From a virus: DNA of 25,118 bases. Position 1 is the first letter of the stretch, and every line of letters starts with the position of its first letter. The stretch is from positions 1 through 25,118 of the IMG/VR virus record IMGVR_UViG_3300046733_000209, one strand, 5' to 3'. Below are positions 12,831-19,525 of this stretch, piece by piece. Made by a program: the position numbers and the translations under genes. The notes beneath the pieces were generated by a model. It had not been told where the DNA came from. It made no database searches and saw only the letters and a list, made by a program, of their open reading frames with translations.

Positions 12831-13139
12831 TTACTTCTTTCTTGACTGTATGTCAATATGCTTTTTTATTGTTTCTCTTGTCTTAACTTCTTTAGCATCT
12901 TTTCTGTGATATCTTTCCCCAAGTGGAGTGTCGATATTTTTGGAGGCGATATTCTTAAGTACATCATTAAACCCATCGGACGCTTTAACTCTGTCACCAT
13001 GACCACCTACAATTCTAGGGGCGGCTATTTGTTGTTTTAAGTGAGGGTTATCTTCTTTGAACTGGTCTAACTTAGTGTAAGACATGAAGTGTTCTGTCAC
13101 TTCACCAGTTTCGGTATTTAAGAAATCGTATGTTGGCAT
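12831..13139 (-). CDS. FmdB-like small protein that has lost its zinc cysteines
   Basis: A 102-residue protein beginning MPTYDFLNTETGEVTEHFMS, which follows the FmdB 'MPTYxYxC..CG.xFE' start, then IAAPRIVGGHGDRV, equal to the FmdB 'PaviGG' region. The C-x-x-C pairs of real FmdB proteins are replaced (NTETG for CxxCG), so zinc binding is lost. The C-terminus is a basic helix with a 'DVLKNIASKN' segment. This cysteine-less form is known among T4-like marine phages. Function unknown. Confidence 0.65.
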   Translation of the reverse strand: MPTYDFLNTETGEVTEHFMSYTKLDQFKEDNPHLKQQIAAPRIVGGHGDRVKASDGFNDVLKNIASKNIDTPLGERYHRKDAKEVKTRETIKKHIDIQSRKK

Positions 13140-13140
13140 A

Positions 13141-13677
13141 TTATAAACTCATAAAGGTTGGTACGTCACGTTCTGTCCACTTTGCGAATTCCTTCTTGTA
13201 GACTGCATAGTATTTATGGTATGCATCGAGAGTCGATTCCATCTTCACATCGTCTGGCATACACTGAGGTGGTTCTGACCATCCACCTAGTGTAATCTTG
13301 TTTGGTAACTGATTGAGTAATCCTCTAAGTTTAAAATCAGTTGCATGAATCTTTTTATATCTGTGAGTGTATTCGTCACACAGTGCAGTAAACATATCAT
13401 ATGCATACTGATACTGGATTGCGTTCTCACGTACCCATCGTGTAGAAGGGTGATTGATGTGTGATGCTTTGTATAACACATCTTCCATGTTTGAGTTGTC
13501 TAGTCTCCATCTCTGAATCCTACGACCACTAGATGCATCGGTATACTGAGTACCGTCTAACATTCTATGTGCGGTAGATAGCATCTGAGCGTACTCGATA
13601 ATCATCTTTACTACATGTTTGTCACAATGTAGTGTTGCAGAAATTTCGGGGTCTTTGTCTAAGTAAAATAAGTTCAT
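13141..13677 (-). CDS. Conserved phage protein with CDKHVVKM motif
   Basis: A 178-residue protein, starting MNLFYLDKDPEISATLHCDK, then HVVKMIIEYAQMLSTAHRM. The 'D-x-D-P-x-x-a-a-x-x-x-C-D-K-H-V-V-K-M-x-x-E-x-A-Q-M-L-S-T-A-H-R' pattern is found widely in phages and large viruses. The rest has HINHPSTRWVRENAIQYQYA and a ripe ring of conserved W, P and H residues. The many conserved Cys, His and Asp residues could form a metal or catalytic site, but no activity is established to my knowledge. Confidence 0.7.
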   Translation of the reverse strand: MNLFYLDKDPEISATLHCDKHVVKMIIEYAQMLSTAHRMLDGTQYTDASSGRRIQRWRLDNSNMEDVLYKASHINHPSTRWVRENAIQYQYAYDMFTALCDEYTHRYKKIHATDFKLRGLLNQLPNKITLGGWSEPPQCMPDDVKMESTLDAYHKYYAVYKKEFAKWTERDVPTFMSL

Positions 13678-13679
13678 GA

Positions 13680-14183
13680 TTATTTGTAAAATATGTGTTC
13701 GTTAATAACTACAGTCTCGTTCAATGAGTCTGCCCAATATGGTAATGTCCAAGTTGCATGATAATGTGTTGCACCTTCTGTAATGTCACCATACTTAGAT
13801 TGTATCACATCTCTTGCAATGTGCATAGAGGATAACCAAGTTGTACTATCCACTGGGTCGTCTGACTTACCATCACAAAACCAACTGAATTGACAAGCGT
13901 TGATTTTAGGAACCATTTCACCTTTCCAATTTGTTCTCAACTTTGCTTGGTATACTACACCACAAACAGTATCGGGATAAGCATAATGCTCAACCCTGTT
14001 TAACACTACTTGCGATACAGCAATCTTACCAGCGAGTGGTTGATTACCTGCCTCAAAATAAATGTTCTGTGCCATGCAATAGATTTCATTGTTTGGGTCT
14101 GACGCCTCAACCTTCATTGTCATAACACCACACAGGAAACCTAACAAGGCGCCTGATAAAAAACTTAAGTGTCTCATTCTCAT
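13680..14183 (-). CDS. SleB/CwlJ-type cell wall hydrolase, exported
   Basis: A 167-residue protein. Residues 1-27 are a signal peptide: MRMR, then a hydrophobic LSFLSGALLGFLCGVM and a VEA-type cleavage region. The mature part has the SleB (Hydrolase_2) pattern: CMAQNIYFEAGNQP with catalytic-type E44, then GKIAVSQVVLNRV, CGVVYQ and CQFSWFCDG. The family cuts peptidoglycan glycan strands. The chosen start shares ATGA with the lipoprotein stop and has GGAG 8 nt upstream; an earlier ATG at 14201 would add six residues. It lies directly after a lipoprotein gene, so both act at the cell envelope. It could be an endolysin exported by the host Sec system (SAR-like). Confidence 0.85.
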   Translation of the reverse strand: MRMRHLSFLSGALLGFLCGVMTMKVEASDPNNEIYCMAQNIYFEAGNQPLAGKIAVSQVVLNRVEHYAYPDTVCGVVYQAKLRTNWKGEMVPKINACQFSWFCDGKSDDPVDSTTWLSSMHIARDVIQSKYGDITEGATHYHATWTLPYWADSLNETVVINEHIFYK

Positions 14184-15808
14184 TGTATTAACTCCGAACA
14201 CTGTACATAAGGATTAGTTCTATTCATTGACTCTGCTTGTGTACTAGTGTTATATGTCAAACAGAATTCGTCACCACCAACGGTGTATGAATATGTGTAT
14301 TCTATTCCATCAATTGTTTTTGCATACTGCAATTCATCACCAGTGTACAAATATGAGATGGTATTCTGAGCATCTTCTATGTAATGTGATACACTATCGA
14401 TGGAATTTAAAATGTCTTGAGCAGTATTCAAGTCACCATTGTTAACTACAGAATTCGTATTGAAGTTGGCCATAGGGTTGCCAGGCCCAAAGGCAATAGA
14501 AAATCTATAGTCATGTGTGACCCAAAAAAGTTTACCTCTTTGGTTGGTTTGCATAGACCTATAATAGTTTGGTTTGGAGAATTGCACTCTAGTAAAACTG
14601 GTATCTGATAGGATACCATTATCATAACCACTTGCAACTGTAGAATAAAGATGTACGTCATCCATTCCCATAATATTTGTTGCTTGATGGACTGTAGATG
14701 TTTCTACACTAGAAGCAGATACAGAGATGTTACTAAATGACATGGGGATGATGTCTCCCTCATATGAATATAGATTACCATCTTTGTCTGCTGTAATACC
14801 ACTGTACAAACTTTCTGAGTAAGTCACTAAATCGTTGAACACTTGTTCCTCTTCTATTGTATGATTCATATCAAAATCTAGTGTGGTGAAATTACCACTC
14901 ATAACATCTGACATGACTCCTTCACTAAAGACATACCTATAAGGTAAGTTAACAGTATCCTCTAAAATATCCTTAGCAGTTGTTACTGTTGATATGATGT
15001 CAACAATGTCCATCGCTAATTGTTGTTTTGCAGTGTCCTCGGATTTAAAGAAATCCTCATAGAAGAAATCTAAACTGATATCGTACATTTCTAAAAATGT
15101 ATTGATGTATTGTTCTATTGCTTGAACGATGTTCTCGCCTTGAGATACAGCACCTGTACTACATGATTCGTTAATTGGATAATCTGTTACCATCAAAGAT
15201 GAAAAGAGAGGATTGATTAATGTCGTGAATGGAGTGATGTTAGTTCCGTCTGTAATGTCTCTCTCCAATACACTTGGCATCGCCATCATTTCATATGCAG
15301 TGTCTACATATCCCCTATCAGAATCATAAGCACCTTCGGGTACTACAGACATCACTGGTCTTAATGATTTACAGTAGGATGAATAATCTGTTATGTTGTC
15401 ATCTAGAAACTGTCCATTAAAATCACTTGGTGCATATTCTTCAGACTCCCTTGTTAGAAAGTAGTAATAATTATCTGGCGGGTCATATGCTCCAGTCTCA
15501 ATACATCCTTGAGAATCGTAATTGATGCAAACAGTAACAACAGGGTCAACACCCATCCAACTTGCTGATGGTTCGCCTGTATCTTGAAGACCATTGTAAT
15601 TCCAATCAAGGAACACATTAGCACCTTCGATGTATCCATCGATAACCACAAACTGGTTAGTGACATCATCTAAAGTGGTTGTGGTAAAACCTGTGTAATA
15701 GGTTATGCCAGAAGGAGCGACTACAGGGGTTAAGACCCCAGCAGCTCCACCACCGCCTCCGCAACCAACTAATATGGTTAGGGATATTAAACTTAAAAAA
15801 TATTTCAT
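14180..15808 (-). CDS. Phage-encoded lipoprotein with Ca-binding type loop
   Basis: A 542-residue protein, with an ATG at 15808 preceded by GGAG 6 nt upstream. A lipoprotein signal (MKYFLSLISLTILVGC) ends in a lipobox with Cys16, followed by GGGGG. No Asp at +2, so it should reach the outer membrane. Residues after about 65 contain DWNYNGLQDTGEPS, a D-x-N-x-N-G-x-x-D-x-x-E loop seen in dockerin and adhesin-type calcium sites. The remaining 450 residues are beta-rich with helical parts and four to six scattered cysteines, with no family I recognise. Candidate roles are superinfection exclusion, receptor masking or envelope modification. An upstream in-frame ATG would overlap the previous gene and lose the signal, so it was not used. 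Confidence 0.72.
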   Translation of the reverse strand: MKYFLSLISLTILVGCGGGGGAAGVLTPVVAPSGITYYTGFTTTTLDDVTNQFVVIDGYIEGANVFLDWNYNGLQDTGEPSASWMGVDPVVTVCINYDSQGCIETGAYDPPDNYYYFLTRESEEYAPSDFNGQFLDDNITDYSSYCKSLRPVMSVVPEGAYDSDRGYVDTAYEMMAMPSVLERDITDGTNITPFTTLINPLFSSLMVTDYPINESCSTGAVSQGENIVQAIEQYINTFLEMYDISLDFFYEDFFKSEDTAKQQLAMDIVDIISTVTTAKDILEDTVNLPYRYVFSEGVMSDVMSGNFTTLDFDMNHTIEEEQVFNDLVTYSESLYSGITADKDGNLYSYEGDIIPMSFSNISVSASSVETSTVHQATNIMGMDDVHLYSTVASGYDNGILSDTSFTRVQFSKPNYYRSMQTNQRGKLFWVTHDYRFSIAFGPGNPMANFNTNSVVNNGDLNTAQDILNSIDSVSHYIEDAQNTISYLYTGDELQYAKTIDGIEYTYSYTVGGDEFCLTYNTSTQAESMNRTNPYVQCSELIQ

Positions 15809-15809
15809 G

Positions 15810-16007
15810 TTATACTCCATGTGTGACATGGTCGTATTCATCGGGGCAATTTTTCACCCCACAAAGACAACCTTCGCCCACCTCTTCGGGTGCCATGTCC
15901 ATAGCATTGGTTGTTCCATAAGTTGCAAGATTCATCACATCATCTGCACTGAGCTTTCCACCAGTATTAGATGCAATAAGTTTTGCTTGTTCAAAAGTAA
16001 ATGTCAT
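15810..16007 (-). CDS. Small Cys/His-rich protein beside the lipoprotein
   Basis: A 65-residue protein. The N-terminal half reads MTFTFEQAKLIASNTGGKLS; the C-terminal half has GCLCGVKNCPDEYDHVTHG, a C-x-C-x4-C-x5-H...H cluster that could bind a metal. It overlaps the upstream stop by ATGA and ends 1 nt before the lipoprotein start, so it is translated in one chain. Unknown function. Confidence 0.6.
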   Translation of the reverse strand: MTFTFEQAKLIASNTGGKLSADDVMNLATYGTTNAMDMAPEEVGEGCLCGVKNCPDEYDHVTHGV

Positions 16008-16261
16008 AATGATTGTATCTCCTCACAAATTTTTTCGACTTGTTTCCATGTCTGATAACCAATAACATCTTGTGTTATAGGTGTATGGTAACATATCTGT
16101 AAATCTTCGTCAAGTACTGCGACTTCCCAAAGACCATCTTTACCACCGTAACTGAAATCGTGTTTCACTACACTGGCACCATACCCATTTTCAAACTTGA
16201 ATTGAAGTGTAATGCCTCCAGCATACTCCGCTTCCATAGTTTTGTATTCCTTAAGCTGCAT
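16004..16261 (-). CDS. Small conserved unknown (85 residues)
   Basis: MQLKEYKTMEAEYAGGITLQ then FKFENGYGASVVKHDFSYGG and QTWKQVEKICEEIQSL. It looks like a compact alpha/beta protein. The start at 16261 has a strong GGAGG 9 nt upstream, inside the previous gene, overlapping it by 11 nt. A shorter version starting at the second Met (16237) is possible. Unknown function. Confidence 0.5.
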   Translation of the reverse strand: MQLKEYKTMEAEYAGGITLQFKFENGYGASVVKHDFSYGGKDGLWEVAVLDEDLQICYHTPITQDVIGYQTWKQVEKICEEIQSL

Positions 16262-16604
16262 TGGCAATATCCTCCGCCAAAATGGTTTCAATCAAATCAG
16301 TAGCAATCCAAGATTTACCACCAACGTTCCATTGACACTCTTCAACTGGAATACATCCATACTTCCAAGCGTATACGGTAACATCGGCATAATCCCAGTC
16401 ATCCACATCAGCACCTTCTTCCCAGTACTTAACTTTGAGACACCACTCACAAGAAACTTTCTCGTTAGGGTCGGCATCTGTAAAGGTTGGTTTACCAAGC
16501 ACATTACACAAAGTGTTGTAATCTGAAAATATAGTTCCTTGTAGTGATGTGCCACCTACACTCTCTTCAAGTGTAAGGACTTCAAATTCTTTAATAGTAT
16601 ACAT
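16251..16604 (-). CDS. Small conserved phage protein (117 residues)
   Basis: MYTIKEFEVLTLEESVGGTS then IFSDYNTLCNVLGKPTFTDA, VSCEWCLKVKYWEEGAD and ECQWNVGGKSWIATDL. The 'T-S-L-Q-G..Y-x-x-L-x-x-x-L-G-x-P', 'W.lkv' and 'W-x-V-G-G' pattern is one I associate with small proteins of other marine phages. Start overlaps the previous stop by one base (TAATG), with GGAGG 7 nt upstream. Unknown function. Confidence 0.62.
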   Translation of the reverse strand: MYTIKEFEVLTLEESVGGTSLQGTIFSDYNTLCNVLGKPTFTDADPNEKVSCEWCLKVKYWEEGADVDDWDYADVTVYAWKYGCIPVEECQWNVGGKSWIATDLIETILAEDIANAA

Positions 16605-17053
16605 TATACAGCCTCCGAATAAATTTCTTTCATAAATGGAGCATCAAGTTCTCCGTTAGCAACCTTGCTGTCGTGAATTGCATCCAACTCCTCAATGAGA
16701 GTTTCCGCATCACCACTCCACGTTGGGTGGTCGGGTGTGTTGAAAGGAGAATCAATCACATCAATCTGAGTGATGTAATCAAACGAACCGTTCAATCCGT
16801 TGTACCTGTTCACGTGTTTCATCACGAGAGCAGCAACTGACGCCTCGGTAAGAGAAGGTGACTCATAGTAAGAGTGTTCACCCTCACCATATGCATCTTC
16901 CTCGAAGATACACTTCTCAACATGGAAACCAATCACGTACTCGGAACCGCCTTTGAACTTGTGAAAGTTCGCACCGTACTCCTCAACATTCTGAGTAGTA
17001 ACTACGTACCATCTTGCAGTACCGTCTAAAATTTGTTTATGTTTGATTCCCAT
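16604..17053 (-). CDS. Unknown 149-residue early-region protein
   Basis: Start at 17053 (MGIKHKQILDGTARWYVVTT) after a good GGAG ribosome site, and just after a sigma70-type promoter. Aromatic and acidic residues are frequent: GEGEHSYYESPS, HPTWSGDAETLIEELDA. An earlier in-frame Met (17095) lies inside the promoter and was rejected. No family recognised. Confidence 0.62.
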   Translation of the reverse strand: MGIKHKQILDGTARWYVVTTQNVEEYGANFHKFKGGSEYVIGFHVEKCIFEEDAYGEGEHSYYESPSLTEASVAALVMKHVNRYNGLNGSFDYITQIDVIDSPFNTPDHPTWSGDAETLIEELDAIHDSKVANGELDAPFMKEIYSEAV

Positions 17054-17085
17054 AATATTTTCTCCTAAATTTATATTATACACAT

Positions 17086-17115
17086 AGTGTAACAAAAAGT
17101 GAGGGGCTTTGTCAA
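17086..17115 (-). promoter_or_regulatory. Sigma70-type early promoter (P1) before the 149-residue gene
   Basis: Minus strand: TTGACA (17115-17110), 18-nt spacer containing CCCCTCACTT, then TACACT (17091-17086). The spacer core is shared with the other promoters at 17510-17539 and 18663-18692. A perfect TATAAT (17080-17075) lies further down but is too far from this -35. Confidence 0.6.
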
Positions 17116-17480
17116 ATTAAGTAATCTGGCCCATGCACTCTGTGAGTTGAATATCCTTTTGCAATTTCATATCCATCGTACAAGTTACCTCTGGCAGAGT
17201 TAAGAGCGGGTTGACTCCAACCCGATGCTTTTAAAACGTCACCAACTTTAAACTTGTTATTACCCACATTAATGAAACCCCAAACTGAACGTTGACTTCC
17301 ATTATCACTGAATACTCGAATGTACTTCTTACCAATACTATAGTCATGGGTTGTATTCCCAATAGTATGTTCCCACTTGTTGTTTATAGCAGTAGTAATA
17401 TCTGCACATAAAGTCTCAACTAGTTCTACTAGTTCAATAGCATTAGTTTCCGCAACATTTCTTTTTTCTAAATCGTTCAT
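17112..17480 (-). CDS. Conserved phage protein (122 residues), 'KYIRVFSDNGSQRSV' type
   Basis: Start at 17480 (MNDLEKRN) with GGAG 6 nt upstream; an earlier Met would lie over this site. After a helical N-terminus come KYIRVFSDNGSQRSVWGFIN, GDVLKASGW and a ...ALNSARGNLYDG segment, then HRVHGPDYL. This is the common phage pattern 'kYirv...gSqrSvh.FV...GDvlK.asWkaPa..aRGniyd...GPaYl'. Widely conserved, function unknown. Its stop overlaps the -35 box of the next promoter. Confidence 0.68.
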   Translation of the reverse strand: MNDLEKRNVAETNAIELVELVETLCADITTAINNKWEHTIGNTTHDYSIGKKYIRVFSDNGSQRSVWGFINVGNNKFKVGDVLKASGWSQPALNSARGNLYDGYEIAKGYSTHRVHGPDYLI

Positions 17481-17509
17481 TTGTATCTCCTTTTTCAATC
17501 TATGTGTAT

Positions 17510-17539
17510 AGTATATAAAAAAGTGAGGGGCTTTGTCAA
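17510..17539 (-). promoter_or_regulatory. Sigma70-type early promoter (P2) before the 122-residue gene
   Basis: Minus strand: TTGACA (17539-17534), 18-nt spacer with CCCCTCACTT, then TATACT (17515-17510). The first 17 bases of TTGACAAAGCCCCTCAC are identical to those of the promoter at 17086-17115. Confidence 0.7.
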
Positions 17540-17541
17540 AT

Positions 17542-17757
17542 TTATTTTTCGTCCTTTATGGACTGAGCATACTGGTGACGTGCCAGAGCTTGAAGTTGAC
17601 CCTTAGTCAAATCGGGATGTTTACGTTTCAAATCCTTTCGCAAATTGAACATCTTACTTGAATCATCTACGAGTAACCAAGCGCCTGTCAGTACGAATCC
17701 AAAGACAAGTAGTGCCAAGATTGACATCATCAAATTTATTAAGTTTAAGTTTTCCAT
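17542..17757 (-). CDS. Small single-pass membrane protein
   Basis: A 71-residue protein. Residues 8-30 are one hydrophobic segment (LMMSILALLVFGFVLTGAWLL). The C-terminal part is basic and helical (LRKDLKRKHPDLTKGQLQAL), likely cytoplasmic. It lies in the small-gene block and follows the 101-residue gene by 3 nt. Host-membrane targeted function is possible, not shown. Confidence 0.6.
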   Translation of the reverse strand: MENLNLINLMMSILALLVFGFVLTGAWLLVDDSSKMFNLRKDLKRKHPDLTKGQLQALARHQYAQSIKDEK

Positions 17758-17760
17758 AGT

Positions 17761-18066
17761 TTATTTTCCTATATGTTTAACGTCATCACGTGGGATGACT
17801 TGATAAGCACCTTTATTATAAGCGGGTGCGATTGTGAAGTTTTTAGACTCTTCTACCTTCCATGAATCGTCTACGTTTGTTTTCGGAAGACCAAGTGGAG
17901 CGGAAGGATATTCCTTAGTCTCTCGAACTGGTTTGGGTTCCACGAGTGGGGAATCCCAATTAAAATCTGACATCCTCTTTGTGCGAGTTCGCATAGATTT
18001 TGTCTTTCGTTTCTTGCCGTTCATACTGTATCGAAGTGAACCAGCGTAATGGTTTGTCATACCCAT
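17761..18066 (-). CDS. Basic small protein of unknown function
   Basis: A 101-residue protein. The N-terminal 35 residues are very basic (NGKKRKTKSMRTRTKRMSDF). The rest is Pro-rich and looks disordered (PLVEPKPVRETKEYPSAPLG). GGAGTATATT ribosome site is good. A long imperfect hairpin lies in its leader. Unknown function; nucleic-acid binding would fit the charge. Confidence 0.55.
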   Translation of the reverse strand: MGMTNHYAGSLRYSMNGKKRKTKSMRTRTKRMSDFNWDSPLVEPKPVRETKEYPSAPLGLPKTNVDDSWKVEESKNFTIAPAYNKGAYQVIPRDDVKHIGK

Positions 18067-18093
18067 AATATACTCCTAATAAAAAATTCTGGC

Positions 18094-18157
18094 GGGATGG
18101 GTCTCAAACAAACATCGTATAATGAGTTGTAGATTTTGTTTTTATTGACCCTGTCCC
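18094..18157 (-). promoter_or_regulatory. Long imperfect hairpin in the leader of the basic small gene
   Basis: Three stacked pairings: GGG/CCC (18094-18096 with 18155-18157), GGGTC/GACCC (18099-18103 with 18147-18151) and AAACAAA/TTTGTTT (18106-18112 with 18135-18141), separated by small internal loops. On the minus strand it is followed by AATTTTTTATT, so it may be an attenuator or terminator. TTGACA (18171-18166) lies just upstream, but no good -10 was found at 17-18 nt. Confidence 0.4.
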
Positions 18158-18181
18158 TACCCGAGTGTCAAGCACCCCTAT

Positions 18182-18361
18182 TTAAATCGGTAAAGAAGAT
18201 ATCCTCTTCTCTGTTCTTTCCTTAACATCATCTAATGTGTAATGTAACCCACTAAACAATTGCTTACTACCATTCTTCCAGTCAACAATGTATCGCTTGT
18301 AACCATTTACACGGTCTTGGGTGATTACAACATCACCATAACTTGCAACTACTAATCGCAT
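18182..18361 (-). CDS. Small unknown protein (59 residues)
   Basis: The ATG at 18361 overlaps the stop of the upstream gene by 10 nt. The 59 residues read MRLVVASYGDVVITQDRVNG, YKRYIVDWKNGSKQLFSGLH and YTLDDVKERTEKRISSLPI: a small beta-sheet followed by a helix, a good fold-like pattern for a real protein. No family recognised. It is too short to be found by a 60-residue cutoff. Confidence 0.55.
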   Translation of the reverse strand: MRLVVASYGDVVITQDRVNGYKRYIVDWKNGSKQLFSGLHYTLDDVKERTEKRISSLPI

Positions 18362-18615
18362 GCTGTTCCATTAAGATATTTCTTGACTGCAAGTCTTTCG
18401 TTTTTACTTAAGTCATCAATTCCTTGAAATTTTGACCATGTTGTACCAAAAGACATGAATTTGTTTGCTGCTGTCACAGCAGAGTTCCACAATGTTAGGG
18501 ACTCTTCATCATCCTTTGGGAAAATAGTATTATTTTCACACTCTTGAATGATTTTGCGACCTAAATCGGTGTACGCTCGTTCATGTGCGGATAGTTCGTG
18601 TTGACTTTGTATCAT
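18352..18615 (-). CDS. Unknown 87-residue early-region protein
   Basis: MIQSQHELSAHERAYTDLGR then TLWNSAVTAANKFMSFGTTW and a helical C-terminus with SKNERLAVKKYL. Mostly helical. It has a strong AAGGAG ribosome site and the promoter at 18663-18692 just upstream. It overlaps the next small gene by 10 nt. No family recognised. Confidence 0.58.
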   Translation of the reverse strand: MIQSQHELSAHERAYTDLGRKIIQECENNTIFPKDDEESLTLWNSAVTAANKFMSFGTTWSKFQGIDDLSKNERLAVKKYLNGTACD

Positions 18616-18662
18616 TTTTTTCTCCTTTTGGTAAAAACACAGTTAATTTATCTAACTTGTGT

Positions 18663-18692
18663 ATTCTACTCAAAAGTGAGGGGCAATGTAAA
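18663..18692 (-). promoter_or_regulatory. Sigma70-type early promoter (P3) before the 87-residue gene
   Basis: Minus strand: TTTACA (18692-18687), 18-nt spacer with CCCCTCACTT, then TAGAAT (18668-18663). The same spacer core lies in the promoters at 17086-17115 and 17510-17539. Confidence 0.65.
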
Positions 18693-18699
18693 GGGGTTT

Positions 18700-18948
18700 T
18701 TAAGAACTTTTTTGAATGTCATCGAGTTCGTCTAACTTCTTACGAAGAATTTCAACTCGATTGGGCCAGTAGATGTAGTCTTTATCGGAATCTTTCATAA
18801 GATTCTCCAAAAGCGGACGAATGAAATCGTCCATCTTAGCAATGGCGGTTGCGGATGCGACTGTTTTCTCAACAATCTTTGTATCGATGGATGCGAGTTC
18901 ATCTGCATCAATAGCAGTGAACCCAAAATCGTTATATTCTATACTCAT
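18700..18948 (-). CDS. Unknown 82-residue acidic helical protein
   Basis: Start at 18948 (MSIEYNDFGFTAIDADELAS), 4 nt after the SDR stop; an earlier in-frame Met would overlap the SDR gene by about 70 nt. Helical, with VEKTVASATAIAKMDDFIRP and VEILRKKLDELDDIQ. No clear ribosome site, so it may depend on coupling to the SDR gene. No family recognised. Confidence 0.5.
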   Translation of the reverse strand: MSIEYNDFGFTAIDADELASIDTKIVEKTVASATAIAKMDDFIRPLLENLMKDSDKDYIYWPNRVEILRKKLDELDDIQKSS

Positions 18949-18952
18949 AATA

Positions 18953-19525
18953 CTATTTAGTAAATCTTTCCATGTCTCTGAGAGTTTCTTTATCACTCTG
19001 CACTTCTTCATAGTTTGCATGTGCCTGCATAGTCACTTCGGGAATCTCAATATCGGGATATGACGTTGTAAGGTACCAAATAGCATTGGAGATTGACTGA
19101 TATGATAATGAAGGCAATTCATGATTGATTAAACCTAAATTCATAGTAGTAATCTTACACTTCTTATCTGAATTGTAGGTGTAATTGTTAGACATGTGGT
19201 TGAGTGCCGCTTTTGCAGCTGCATACTTGTAACCTTTGGATATGTTTGGTTGTGAGGCACGTGAAGATATGTTGATGATAATCTTCTTCATATCATATCG
19301 ATATGCATTGAAAGATTTTTCCAGTAAGTCACACTGGTCAAATGGAGCGCCGAAAGCATTGTTGATAAACACATCGTATTCCTGCCATTCCCAATCTTCC
19401 CAAAGCATCAAATCTTCAATACGTGCTTCGTTGACGATATTCATTCCACCACCAACTGGTGTGGAAGTAAAAGTGTCACTAATGTTTCTTGCTAAACCTG
19501 TACTACCTGTTATTAGGATTTTCAT
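18953..19525 (-). CDS. Short-chain dehydrogenase/reductase (SDR)
   Basis: A 190-residue protein, short for the family. N-terminal nucleotide-binding pattern ILITGSTGLARN (G7, G10; the third glycine is replaced). NNAFG (N55, N56) matches the NNAG motif. The catalytic set is S87, Y101 and K105 (INISSRAS, then YKYAAAKAALNHM). Such enzymes oxidise or reduce sugars and alcohols with NAD(P). It overlaps the radical SAM gene by 23 nt, so the two are likely translated together. Substrate unknown. Confidence 0.8.
   Translation of the reverse strand: MKILITGSTGLARNISDTFTSTPVGGGMNIVNEARIEDLMLWEDWEWQEYDVFINNAFGAPFDQCDLLEKSFNAYRYDMKKIIINISSRASQPNISKGYKYAAAKAALNHMSNNYTYNSDKKCKITTMNLGLINHELPSLSYQSISNAIWYLTTSYPDIEIPEVTMQAHANYEEVQSDKETLRDMERFTK

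Noticed and set aside
15705-16055. Plus-strand frame over the lipoprotein start region
   Set aside because: Antisense to the lipoprotein signal and Cys/His gene; a Pro run comes from the GGGGG codons.
17075-17080. Perfect TATAAT as -10 of the P1 promoter
   Set aside because: 29 nt from the TTGACA box, too far; the TACACT at the 18-nt spacing used by the other copies was preferred.
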